In this document: in pieces, positions 40,349 through 48,710 of the stretch
Numbering within the stretch: position 1 is the first letter of the stretch
How the letters are laid out: each line of letters begins with the position of its first letter
NCBI RefSeq assembly: GCF_004365355.1
Contig: NZ_SODP01000004.1
Location: 652,266-716,265, forward strand
Reading direction: 5' to 3'
DNA length: 64,000 nt
Origin: Kribbella pratensis
Lineage (GTDB): Bacteria > Actinomycetota > Actinomycetes > Propionibacteriales > Kribbellaceae
Program-made: the position numbers and the translations under genes
Notes under the pieces: model-generated
The model's input: the letters and a program-made list of their open reading frames with translations, nothing else
What the model was told of the DNA's origin: nothing
The model's database searches: none

Positions 40349-41206
40349 ATGGGACTGGCTTGGCAACAAGGTCCATTGGGGACCGGAGCGATCGGACGGT
40401 TCTTGGTACCGGTCGAGCTGCCGGAGCGGATGCTGTACGCCGAGCCGGCGCGGCGGCGGATGCGTGTCCGTTTCGGCGACAACTGGATCGCCGACAGCGA
40501 GGACGTCGTACTGCTGCACGAGCCGGCGCGGTACCCGGTGGCGTATTTCCCGGTCGAGGATGTGGTGGCCGACGTACTCAAGTCGGAGGACCGGACCACG
40601 CAGCACAAGGACCTCGGTGCGACCGCTTGGTACACGGTGACTGCCGGTGACACGAGCAGGCCGCGTTCGGCCTGGCAGCACGTGGAGCTGCCGGACTACG
40701 CAAGCGAACTGAACGGACGGGTCGCCTTCGCGTGGCGGGCGATGGACGCCTTCTACGAGGAGGACGAGCGGATCGTCGGCCACGCGGCCGACGCGTACCA
40801 CCGGATCGACATCCGCCAGACCAGCCGGCACCTGATCGTCCGCGACGGCGACAAGCTCATCGCCGACTCGTCGCGTCCGCTGGTGCTCTTCGAGTCGGGC
40901 TTCGCACCGCGCTGGTACGTGCCGCGGGAAGACGTCACCGACGGTGCCCTCACACCGGTCGAAGGCCAGACCTTCTGTCCCTACAAGGGCCTGTGCAGCT
41001 ACTACGACATCGGTACGGCGGCACGCGCCGCGTGGTCGTACGAGGACGCGTGGACCGAAGTGCGCCGGATCTCAGGGTTCGTGTCGTTCGAACCGGACAA
41101 GGTCGAGGTGGAGCTGGACGGGAAGCGGATGCGGCAGGAGCCTGGTCAGGGTGTGGTCTCGCATGGTGTCGATCGCGACCTGACCGTGGAGGAACTGTCC
41201 GGATGA
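40349..41206 (+). CDS. Double DUF427-domain protein
   Basis: 285 aa with two DUF427 units. The first (about 30-100) contains MRVRFGDNWIADSEDVVLLHEPARYPVAYFPVEDV; the second (about 155-240) contains LIVRDGDKLIADSSRPLVLFESGFAPRWYVPREDV, then TFCPYKGLCSYYDI, the typical C-terminal Cys/Trp region. DUF427 proteins have unknown function but are often next to oxidoreductases. ATG 40349 follows ggag by about 8 nt; GTG 40346 is adjacent. It starts an operon whose four genes all overlap by 1-4 nt. Confidence 0.85.
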   Translation: MGLAWQQGPLGTGAIGRFLVPVELPERMLYAEPARRRMRVRFGDNWIADSEDVVLLHEPARYPVAYFPVEDVVADVLKSEDRTTQHKDLGATAWYTVTAGDTSRPRSAWQHVELPDYASELNGRVAFAWRAMDAFYEEDERIVGHAADAYHRIDIRQTSRHLIVRDGDKLIADSSRPLVLFESGFAPRWYVPREDVTDGALTPVEGQTFCPYKGLCSYYDIGTAARAAWSYEDAWTEVRRISGFVSFEPDKVEVELDGKRMRQEPGQGVVSHGVDRDLTVEELSG

Positions 41207-42843
41207 GCGCAGCCAATGTTTTGTCGGTCAACGTCGGAATGCCGAAGAACGTCGAATGGAACGGCAAGACCGTCTTCACCGGAGTCTGGAAGCAGTCGGT
41301 CGACGGGCCGGTGATGGTCCGGCGGCTGAACCTGGACGGCGACGGGCAGGGCGACAAGGCCGGCCACGGCGGCGAGCAGCGGGCCGTGATGGTCTACCAG
41401 ATCGATTCGTACCGTCACTGGGAGAAGCATTTCGGGCGGGACGACTTCGTGTACGGGCAATTCGGCGAGAACCTGACCATCGACGGGCTGCCTGACGACG
41501 AGGTGTGCATCGGCGACCGGTACCGGATCGGCGGCGCCGAACTGGAGGTCACGCAACCGCGGGTGACGTGCTACCGGGTCGGACTGCGGATGGGCGAACC
41601 CGAGCTGCCCGCGCTGCTCGTCAGCCATCACCGGCCAGGGTTTTACTGCCGCGTGATCACCGAAGGACCGGTGCAGGCCGGCGACCCGATCGTCAAGGTC
41701 TCTACCGGTCCCGGTGCGCTGAGCGTGGCTGACACGGACGCACTGCTCTATCTGCCGCACCGGGATCGGGCCAAGCTGCAGGTCGCCGTACAGATCCCTG
41801 CGTTGAGTCCTGGGTGGCTGGGGTCCTTCCAGGACCTGCTGGCCGCGGACGACAAGCCGAAGCCGGCGTGGGACGGCTTTCGCAAGCTACGGGTGACGGA
41901 AGTGGTTCCGGAGAGCACCAACGTGTACTCCGTGCGCCTCGCCACCATCGACGGCAGCGACCTACCTCCTGCTCGCCCCGGCCAGTACCTGACCTTCCGC
42001 CTGCCGGACGCCGTGCGCAGCTACTCGCTGTCCTCAACGACCGACTACCGCGTCAGCATCAAGCGGGAGCCGCACGGGGTTGGCAGCGGCTACATGACCC
42101 GGCTGGCTGCTGGAGCGGTCCTCGACGTCGCCGCACCTCGTGGTGACTTCCTCCTGCAGGACGGCACTACGCCGGTCGTGCTGCTCTCGGCCGGTATCGG
42201 GCTGACTCCCGTTCTGGCGATGCTGCACGCGCTGGCCGGTAGCTCTCGCGAGGTGTGGTGGATCCACACCGCCCGTGGACCCTCCGAGCACCCGCTCGCC
42301 TCCGAGGCGCACGAACTGCTCGCCCAGATGCCCAATGGCCACGAGCGCATCTACTACAGCTCGGTCGACGGTCGGCTCACCGAAGCGAAGCTGGCCGAGC
42401 TGGCGCTACCGTCCGACGCAACGGCGTACATCTGCGGACCTGCGGCCTTCATGACCGACATGCAGGCCGCACTGGCCGCAATCGGGGTCACTCAGGTCCA
42501 CACCGAGCTGTTCGGTGCGCTGGCTGCGATCAACCCCGGCCTGGTCGACCAGACCGCCCGCACGCCGCATCAGCCGGACGGACCGCCCGGAAACGGACCG
42601 CAAGTGACTTTCTCCCGCAGTGGCATCTCTACAGCGATGCGGGAAGGCAGTCTGCTCGAGCTGGCGGAGGCATGCGATGTTCCGACCCGCTGGAGCTGCC
42701 GGACCGGGGTGTGTCAGACCTGTGTCACTCCACTGCTCTCAGGAGAGGTCACCTACTCTCCGACTCCACTCGAACCCCCGCCGGACGGTCAGACGCTGCT
42801 TTGCTGCACCCGCCCGACGACCGATCTCGTTCTGGACATGTGA
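41203..42843 (+). CDS. MOSC - flavin reductase - 2Fe-2S ferredoxin fusion
   Basis: 546 aa. Residues about 1-210 form a YiiM-like MOSC domain with DKAGHGGEQRAVMVYQ, FGENLT and the candidate molybdenum-cofactor Cys in PRVTCYRVG. Residues about 225-445 form a ferredoxin-NADP reductase module (RSYSLSS flavin motif, SAGIGLTPVLAM and YICGPAAFM nicotinamide motifs). Residues about 460-546 form a plant-type ferredoxin with C499, C504, C507 and C534. A cofactor enzyme and its electron supply are thus in one chain, probably reducing N-hydroxylated or similar substrates. ATGA overlap with the DUF427 gene. Confidence 0.88.
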   Translation: MSAANVLSVNVGMPKNVEWNGKTVFTGVWKQSVDGPVMVRRLNLDGDGQGDKAGHGGEQRAVMVYQIDSYRHWEKHFGRDDFVYGQFGENLTIDGLPDDEVCIGDRYRIGGAELEVTQPRVTCYRVGLRMGEPELPALLVSHHRPGFYCRVITEGPVQAGDPIVKVSTGPGALSVADTDALLYLPHRDRAKLQVAVQIPALSPGWLGSFQDLLAADDKPKPAWDGFRKLRVTEVVPESTNVYSVRLATIDGSDLPPARPGQYLTFRLPDAVRSYSLSSTTDYRVSIKREPHGVGSGYMTRLAAGAVLDVAAPRGDFLLQDGTTPVVLLSAGIGLTPVLAMLHALAGSSREVWWIHTARGPSEHPLASEAHELLAQMPNGHERIYYSSVDGRLTEAKLAELALPSDATAYICGPAAFMTDMQAALAAIGVTQVHTELFGALAAINPGLVDQTARTPHQPDGPPGNGPQVTFSRSGISTAMREGSLLELAEACDVPTRWSCRTGVCQTCVTPLLSGEVTYSPTPLEPPPDGQTLLCCTRPTTDLVLDM

Positions 42844-43265
42844 TGGATTACCGAATCGAAGTTGTCACTCTGCCGGTCAGCGACGTCGACGCGTCGCTCG
42901 CCTTCTACCGATCGCTCGGCTTCAGCGTCGACGTCGACTATCACCCGCGCGACGGCTTCCGCGTCGTCCAGGTGACCCCACCCGGCTCGGCCTGCTCGAT
43001 CCAGTTCGGCGAAGGGCTGACCGACGCGGCGCCGGGCTCCGCGCGGACCAACTATCTCGTCGTCGACGACCTCGAGGCTGCCCATCGGGAACTGGTTGCC
43101 AACGGCATCAAGGTCGGCGACGTCCAGCACAAGGAGCCGATCGACACCTGGGCGGGCGAACTCGCTCCCGGCCTGGACCCGGAGCGCCGGCCGTACGCGA
43201 GCATGGCCGAGCTCAGCGACCCGGACGGCAACACCTGGACGCTGCAGGAGATCAGCAACAGATGA
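42843..43265 (+). CDS. VOC-superfamily (glyoxalase-like) protein
   Basis: 140 aa. VVTLPVSDVDASLAFYRSLGFSVDVDY begins the first VOC unit; TNYLVVDDLEAAHRELVANGIKV and AELSDPDGNTWTLQEI form the second, ending in the conserved E of the metal site. Members detoxify or modify small electrophiles. It begins on the last base of the fusion gene stop (TGATG) and overlaps the antiporter gene by 4 nt. Confidence 0.85.
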   Translation: MDYRIEVVTLPVSDVDASLAFYRSLGFSVDVDYHPRDGFRVVQVTPPGSACSIQFGEGLTDAAPGSARTNYLVVDDLEAAHRELVANGIKVGDVQHKEPIDTWAGELAPGLDPERRPYASMAELSDPDGNTWTLQEISNR

Positions 43266-45112
43266 CCGAGCTCGACCCCAGCGGGATGTCGCGGACGAGT
43301 GCCGCGACCAGTCCGCTGCGCGCATTCCTGCGCACCGAAGCGGCCAGTGCGGCCGTTCTGGTCGCCGCGATCGTGATCGCACTCATCTGGGCCAACCTCA
43401 GCGGCACCGGGTACGAGAGCTTCTGGACGACCGAGCTGCCGATCCGGATCGGACCGTTGTCCGCGAACCTCGACCTCCGGACCTGGGTGAACAGCGGCCT
43501 GATGACGCTGTTCTTCCTGGTCGTCGGACTCGAGGCACGCCGCGAGTTCGACCTCGGTGAGCTACGTGAACGCCGCCGCCTGGTCCTCCCACTCGCTGCC
43601 GGTCTGGCAGGGATGGTCGTACCGGTGCTGATCTACCTGGCGTTCAACCACTCCGGTGACGGGCTGCACGGCTGGGGCGCTGCGATGTCGACCGACACCG
43701 CACTGGCCCTCGGTGTGCTCGCGGTGGCCGGCAAGCAGGTACCGGACCGGATCAGAACCTTCCTGCTGACCGTGTTCGTCGTCGACGACGTGGTGTCGCT
43801 CGTGGTGATCGCCGTCGCGTACACGAGCGAGGTGCATGTCGTCGGCTTGCTGGTCGCGATCGCGGCGTACGGCGGACTGCTGGCGACCAGGCGGGTGCCG
43901 TACCGGCAGCGGCGGGTCCTCTTTGCCGCACTCGCCGTCGTGCTGTGGTGCGCGCTGCTGGCCAGTGGGATCGACCCAGTGGTCACAGGTCTGGCGGTCG
44001 GGCTGGCCACCTCGGCGTACCTGCCACGGCGGGATGCACTTGAGCAGGCGACCACCCTGGTCCGGCTGTTCCGCGAGCAGCCGACGCCGGAGCTGGTACG
44101 CGAGGCGACCACCGGGCTGACCGCGACGTTGTCGGCCAACGCTCGGTTGCAGCACACCTACCACAGCGCGACCAGCTATGTCATCGTGCCGCTGTTCGCG
44201 CTGGCGAACGCGGGCATTTCACTCCGGCCGAGTCTGCTGTCGGACGCGCTGACGGCACCTGTGGCTGTCGGTCTGTTCGTTGCGTTCGTGGTGGGCAAGC
44301 CGGTTGCTGTCGCCGGTACGTCGTGGGCACTCATGAAGACCACGCACGGCTCGGTGCGGCCGTCCGTCGGCTGGGCGGGCGTTGTCGGGAGTGGACTGAT
44401 CGCCGGAGTGCCGTTCACGGTGTCACTGCTGATCGCCGACCTTGCTTTCACTGGTACGGCGCTGCAGGAAGCGAAGATCGGCGTACTCGCGGGCGCTGTC
44501 GCCGCTTCTGTCATCACGCTGGGCTTCTACCGCCTGATGGCCGGCCACACGCGGGCGTTGCTGGGCACCGGTCGCCAGTTGGTCGACCTGGCGACTCCGG
44601 TGGACCCTAGCCGCGACCATCTGCGCGGTCCGGCGGATGCGGTCGTCACAGTGGTCGAGTACGGCGACTTCGAGTGCCCGTGGACCCAGATGGCCGCGCC
44701 CACGGCCCGCGAACTGCTCGCGAGGAACAGCGACATCCGCTACGTCTGGCGCCACCTGCCGCTGCATGACGTGCACCCGCATGCTCAATTGGCCGCGGAG
44801 GCAGCCGAGTCCGCTGGGCGGCAGGGCAAGTTCTGGCCCATGCACGACCTGCTCCTGGCCAATCAGGAGAACCTCGAGCTGGAACACATCCTGAAGTACG
44901 CGGCGGAACTTCAGCTCGACCTGAAGCGCTTCCGCACCGACCTGACCTCCCACGACTTCGCCACCCGAATTGCCCAAGACATCGACTCGGCCGACCGCAG
45001 CGGCGTAGCCGGCACCCCCACGTTCTTCATCAACAACCACCGCCACGACGGCCCTCAAGACCTTGGCTCGCTTACGGAGGCCATTCGCCAGTCCGTGGCC
45101 ACCGCCAGCTGA
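43262..45112 (+). CDS. nhaA: NhaA Na+/H+ antiporter fused to a DsbA/thioredoxin-like domain
   Basis: 616 aa. Residues about 20-420 are NhaA: FFLVVGLEARREF, STDTALALGVL (D145) and FVVDDVVSLVVIA (D175/D176) correspond to the ion-binding aspartates, followed by ATLSANARLQHTYH and SFVIVPLFALANAG-like helices. Residues about 440-616 are a DsbA-like thioredoxin domain with VEYGDFECPWT and cis-Pro loop AGTPTFF. The usual CPxC is C472-P-W-T475, so the second Cys is lost. Such fusions occur in actinomycetes. The Trx domain should sit on the side where the antiporter C-terminus emerges. ATGA overlap with the VOC gene. Confidence 0.9.
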   Translation: MTELDPSGMSRTSAATSPLRAFLRTEAASAAVLVAAIVIALIWANLSGTGYESFWTTELPIRIGPLSANLDLRTWVNSGLMTLFFLVVGLEARREFDLGELRERRRLVLPLAAGLAGMVVPVLIYLAFNHSGDGLHGWGAAMSTDTALALGVLAVAGKQVPDRIRTFLLTVFVVDDVVSLVVIAVAYTSEVHVVGLLVAIAAYGGLLATRRVPYRQRRVLFAALAVVLWCALLASGIDPVVTGLAVGLATSAYLPRRDALEQATTLVRLFREQPTPELVREATTGLTATLSANARLQHTYHSATSYVIVPLFALANAGISLRPSLLSDALTAPVAVGLFVAFVVGKPVAVAGTSWALMKTTHGSVRPSVGWAGVVGSGLIAGVPFTVSLLIADLAFTGTALQEAKIGVLAGAVAASVITLGFYRLMAGHTRALLGTGRQLVDLATPVDPSRDHLRGPADAVVTVVEYGDFECPWTQMAAPTARELLARNSDIRYVWRHLPLHDVHPHAQLAAEAAESAGRQGKFWPMHDLLLANQENLELEHILKYAAELQLDLKRFRTDLTSHDFATRIAQDIDSADRSGVAGTPTFFINNHRHDGPQDLGSLTEAIRQSVATAS

Positions 45113-45141
45113 GCGGCACTCGTCTCACCTATTCTGGGTGG

Positions 45142-45783
45142 ATGCCGTCCGCTCATCATCTGCTTGCGTTTGCGATCACTGCGTTCATCATCATCGTGGT
45201 TCCGGGGCCGAGCGTGTTGTTCATCGTGGGCCGTGCGCTCGCGGTCGGGCGGCGCGAAGCGGTCTTGACGATGGTGGGGAACACGCTCGGCGCTGCCGTC
45301 ATGCTGGTCCTGATCGCGCTCGGTCTGGGTACGTTGATCGCGGCCAGTGCGATCGCGTTGACCGTGGTCAAGCTCGGCGGAGCGGCGTACCTGATCTATC
45401 TGGGCGTACAGGCCTTCCGATCGCGGAAGTCGCTGGCGGAGGCGCTTGCCAGCGGGGTGAAGCCGGGCAGCAGCCGCAAGACCGTTCGCCAAGGCTTCCT
45501 CGTCGGCGTGACCAACGCCAAGACCGCGGTGTTCTTCGCGGCCGTCCTCCCGCAGTTCGTGGACAAGGGTGCGAGCAGCCCGGCCTGGGGACAGATCCTC
45601 GTCCTCGGGCTGATCTTCATCCTGATCGCGCTCTGCTCGGACAGTGTCTGGGCAGTCGTGGCCGGTACGGCGCGCGAGTGGTTCGCCCGCTCACCGCGCC
45701 GGCTCGAGCTGGTCGGCGGCACCGGCGGCCTGATGATCATCGGCCTCGGCGCCAGCATCGCAGTGACCGGTTCTAAGGAGTAG
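45142..45783 (+). CDS. LysE/RhtB-family amino-acid exporter
   Basis: 213 aa with six membrane segments. FIIIVVPGPSVLFIVGRALAVGRREAVLTMVGNTLG is the RhtB signature; KLGGAAYLIYLGVQAFRS and GFLVGVTNAKTAVFFAAVLPQFV complete it. It exports a neutral amino acid or derivative. The start is ATG 45142, 29 nt after the antiporter gene. The end overlaps the convergent MFS gene by 11 bp. Confidence 0.9.
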   Translation: MPSAHHLLAFAITAFIIIVVPGPSVLFIVGRALAVGRREAVLTMVGNTLGAAVMLVLIALGLGTLIAASAIALTVVKLGGAAYLIYLGVQAFRSRKSLAEALASGVKPGSSRKTVRQGFLVGVTNAKTAVFFAAVLPQFVDKGASSPAWGQILVLGLIFILIALCSDSVWAVVAGTAREWFARSPRRLELVGGTGGLMIIGLGASIAVTGSKE

Positions 45784-47137
45784 TACGCCGACCCGCCTGT
45801 ACGCCGAGCAACGCGAGCAGTGCCGGGAACCCGAACGCCACGACGTACGCGGTGATGTCGGAATGCGGTTCGATTGCCGCGAACAACGACCCGCCGATCG
45901 CCAGTACAGTTGCCGTTGACAACGAGTCGCTCAGCTGCGCCGCGGAACTGTTCGCGCCCTGCTCGTCCCGCTCCGAGTACTCCAGGGTCAGCACCGACAG
46001 CGTCGGGAACACCGTCCCCATCCCGAGTCCGGTCAGACTCCAACCGAGAATCCCGACGAGCACCGGGACCTGCGGGTTGAGCGTCAACGTCGCGGTCACG
46101 ATCCCCAGCACGATCAGCACCATGCCGCCCTGCAGGAAGACCGAGTGCGAGAACGGCTGATTCGGCCGCCCGCGGTACCAGGACGCCGCCGACCAACTCA
46201 GCGCGCTCACCGTCAGCACCAGCCCCGCCAGCGCCGGCGACAACCCGCGCTCCCGGGTGAGCATGAGCGGCAGGAAGACCTCCGCACCGAACCCGGATGC
46301 CGCGACCAGCCCACGCAACGCGACCACCGACGGCAGTCCACGCCCGAACGCGAACGTCCCGGACGGCAACAACCGCGGCCCGAACGCGATCACGCCGCCC
46401 AGCCCGACCACCAGCAGAACCACCTGCAGTACGCCGCGCTGCTGCCCGCCGTAGTGCAGCAGCCCGACCCCAACCGCTGCCGCGATCGCCCACATCGCCC
46501 GCTTGTCCCACAGCTTTCCCGGACGTACTTCGTGCTCGCCCGCCCGCGCCAGTCCGGGCCGCATCACCAGAGCAGCCGGCACCGCAAGCGCCGGTACGGC
46601 GAGGAACACGAACCGCCAACTGGTGTGTTCGACGATCACTCCCGCGATCGCTGGACCGACCAACGACGGGACGACCCAAGCGGTCGCGAACGCGGCGAAG
46701 ATCTTCGGGCGCAGCCGGGCCGGATACAGCTGCCCGACGACGACATACAGCGCGACCGTGAGCAGACCCGAGCCGTACCCCTGGATGATCCGGCCGACGA
46801 CCAGGACCTCCATCGTCGGCGCGAACCCGGCGATCAGCAGCCCGCCCAGGAACCACGCCGTACCGTGCCAGAGCGGGCGAGCCGGGCCCTTCAGGTCACT
46901 CCAGGTGCCGGAGACAACCATCGCGACCACACCCGACGCGAGCGGTCCGCCGAACGCAAGCGCGTACAGACGAAGACCGTCGAGCGCCTGCGCGACCGTC
47001 GGCATCGCCGTCGCGACGGCCAGTGACTCGAACGCGACCAGGGTGATCAGGGCAACCATCCCGATCGTCAGTGCGCGGTACTGCGGGGAGAGGACGCCGC
47101 CGGTGTCGGTGCTGGTCGGCTCGGCAAGGGTGGTCAT
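45773..47137 (-). CDS. MFS transporter (drug-exporter type)
   Basis: 454 aa with 12-14 membrane segments. LVAFESLAVATAMPTVAQAL is motif D1-like of drug:H+ antiporters, GRIIQGYGSGLLTVALYVVVGQLYPARLRPKIF and PSLVGPAIAGVIVEHTSWRFVFLAVPAL are motifs C and beyond. Probably an exporter. The ATG at 47137 is 20 nt from a 10-bp palindrome AAGTGCACTT that may be an operator. Confidence 0.88.
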   Translation of the reverse strand: MTTLAEPTSTDTGGVLSPQYRALTIGMVALITLVAFESLAVATAMPTVAQALDGLRLYALAFGGPLASGVVAMVVSGTWSDLKGPARPLWHGTAWFLGGLLIAGFAPTMEVLVVGRIIQGYGSGLLTVALYVVVGQLYPARLRPKIFAAFATAWVVPSLVGPAIAGVIVEHTSWRFVFLAVPALAVPAALVMRPGLARAGEHEVRPGKLWDKRAMWAIAAAVGVGLLHYGGQQRGVLQVVLLVVGLGGVIAFGPRLLPSGTFAFGRGLPSVVALRGLVAASGFGAEVFLPLMLTRERGLSPALAGLVLTVSALSWSAASWYRGRPNQPFSHSVFLQGGMVLIVLGIVTATLTLNPQVPVLVGILGWSLTGLGMGTVFPTLSVLTLEYSERDEQGANSSAAQLSDSLSTATVLAIGGSLFAAIEPHSDITAYVVAFGFPALLALLGVQAGRRTTP

Positions 47138-47157
47138 GCCGAGAAGATTCGGTCCTC

Positions 47158-47167
47158 AAGTGCACTT
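47158..47167. promoter_or_regulatory. Palindrome AAGTGCACTT upstream of MFS gene
   Basis: A perfect 10-bp palindrome lies 20 nt upstream of the MFS start, overlapping the last base of the DUF1304 stop codon. Similar A/T-flanked GTGCAC sites are typical targets of small winged-helix regulators, but no such regulator is encoded next to it. Confidence 0.35.
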
Positions 47168-47535
47168 TAAGTCAAGGCTGCGAGCACCAACGCGAGGATC
47201 GGCGGCACAGCCTGCGTGGCCGCGGCGCGAACCATCCGGCGATCGGAGGCGACCAGTACGACGCCCGCACCGGCCATGCACGCACACGCGAACAGCGCGA
47301 TGGCATGCCCCTTGTCGCCACCCCAGATCAGCCCGCCAAGCGCGCCGATCGCCAGGAACAGGTTGTAGAAGCCCTGGTTGAACGCCCACGGCCGCGCGGC
47401 CGCCATCTCGGTGTCGTCCTTGACCAGGAACCGCCGATAGGTGCTCGGCTTGCGGAACAGCAGGCTCTCCAGCGCAAACACGACGACATGGAACACGCCG
47501 GCAATCACCACGAAGACCTGCGCGATCAAACTCAT
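47167..47535 (-). CDS. DUF1304 membrane protein
   Basis: 122 aa with four hydrophobic segments. SLIAQVFVVIAGVFHVVVFALESLLF, RPWAFNQGFYNLFLAIGALGGLI and IALFACACMAGAGVVLVASDRR match the DUF1304 family of small integral membrane proteins of unknown function. It lies upstream of the MFS gene on the same strand, with 30 nt between them, and 15 nt downstream of the phosphotriesterase-like gene. Confidence 0.87.
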   Translation of the reverse strand: MSLIAQVFVVIAGVFHVVVFALESLLFRKPSTYRRFLVKDDTEMAAARPWAFNQGFYNLFLAIGALGGLIWGGDKGHAIALFACACMAGAGVVLVASDRRMVRAAATQAVPPILALVLAALT

Positions 47536-47550
47536 GCCCGGAAGGTACCC

Positions 47551-48459
47551 CTACGCCCGCCAGTCCGTCGTGAAGGCACGCGCTGGGTTGGTCCGGAACA
47601 CGGCGTCCGCGACGTCGGCACCGAAGTACCGCGTGATCCGCGGCCGCAGGTGCGTCAGCAGGTACGGCATGCCAGGGCCCTCGCCGGTGGAGGCCCGTGC
47701 GCGAGCGGTCGTCGTGTCGCCGCCGAGCAGCAGGCGGTCGGCGTACCCGGCGTCGATCAGCGCGGCCAGGCAATCCATCAGCCGCGGATCGGTGGCGTTG
47801 TTGGCCCGCGACGGCCCGTCGAACGCCAGCCACGCGCCCCGCCGCGCCAACTCGACGTGCACGCGATGATCCGGAAAGCGGTTGAGGTGCCCGAGGATGA
47901 CCGCGCCCGGATGCACGTCGAGCTCGTCGACCAGCAGATCGAGTACTGCGTCCGCCGCGGAGCCCAGCTCGTGATGGATGGCGATCGGCGCGTTCGTCGC
48001 GTGATGCGCCTCCGCCGCCGCCCGCATCACCAGCTCGGCGTGGGCGTCGAGGACGTGGAAACCGCCGGCCACCTTGATGAGACCGGCCCGCACCTGAGTA
48101 TCGCCGATGCCCGCGGTCAGCTCGCGGACGAAGATCTCGGCCAGCTGGTCCTGCACCTTGTCGACGAATCCGTCGAGGTAGTGCTCGCGCCGATGCAGAC
48201 CAGTCGCCGTGACGATCGAAACCCCTGTGCTGGTTGAGATCCCAGCCAGCAACTCGGCGCGCCGATTCAACCCGTACGGCGTCCATTGCACGATCGACTG
48301 ACCACCTGCATCCGCGAACGCGCGTACCTCAGCCACCGCGGCCGCCTCGTCGTCCAGCTCCTGACCGGGCAAGGCCGCCGAGCGGAAGAACAGATGGTCG
48401 TGCGAGTCGGTGATGCCGAGCGCGTCGGGCCGCAGGTCCCCCAGAACAGTACGAATCAC
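47551..48459 (-). CDS. Phosphotriesterase-family metal hydrolase
   Basis: 302 aa from GTG 48459. Metal ligands are seen as ITDSHDHLF (HxH), a candidate carboxylated Lys in GLIKVAGG, IHHE, GHLNR and late Asp in LLGGDTTT. This is the PTE/lactonase amidohydrolase layout. Family members hydrolyse lactones, including quorum signals, or phosphotriesters. Which of these applies is not decidable. It may be cotranscribed with the DUF1304 gene. Confidence 0.87.
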   Translation of the reverse strand: MIRTVLGDLRPDALGITDSHDHLFFRSAALPGQELDDEAAAVAEVRAFADAGGQSIVQWTPYGLNRRAELLAGISTSTGVSIVTATGLHRREHYLDGFVDKVQDQLAEIFVRELTAGIGDTQVRAGLIKVAGGFHVLDAHAELVMRAAAEAHHATNAPIAIHHELGSAADAVLDLLVDELDVHPGAVILGHLNRFPDHRVHVELARRGAWLAFDGPSRANNATDPRLMDCLAALIDAGYADRLLLGGDTTTARARASTGEGPGMPYLLTHLRPRITRYFGADVADAVFRTNPARAFTTDWRA

Positions 48460-48487
48460 ACCACCAACGTAGCGTTCCGAACGCGCC

Positions 48488-48514
48488 GAGACCCCGCCGG
48501 CCCGACGGGGTCTC
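48488..48514. terminator. Perfect 9-bp hairpin downstream of helicase gene
   Basis: gagaccccg (48488-48496) pairs with cggggtctc (48506-48514) across a 9-nt loop, in the 222-nt gap between the helicase stop and the next leftward start. No T tract is present. It probably ends or stabilises the helicase transcript. Confidence 0.5.
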
Positions 48515-48532
48515 AACGACTGATCAGCGCTC

Positions 48533-48710
48533 GGCTCAGGCGGCTCGACTGCCTGAGCCTCGGCCAGTCAGCGGGTGAGCGGGAAGCGGCTCAGGCGGCT
48601 CGCTTGCCGGAGCCTGGCTCAGGCGTGGGCCGCCTGAGCCTCGCCAGGTGAGCGGGAGGCGGCTTGCTGCCGGAGCCTGGCTCAGGCGGCTTGCTTGCCT
48701 GGGCCGCGGC
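48533..48710. repeat. Imperfect tandem and inverted repeats derived from the helicase 3' end
   Basis: Words of the type gcctgagccaggctccggca and gcctcccgctcacc recur two or three times, and ggctcaggc/gcctgagcc form a perfect 9-bp hairpin at 48533-48559. On the minus strand the last helicase codons and stop (GGC AAG CAA GCC GCC TGA) reappear downstream as GGCAAGCGAGCCGCCTGA, so the gene end has been copied at least twice. The segment is noncoding after the stop at 48682. Confidence 0.6.
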
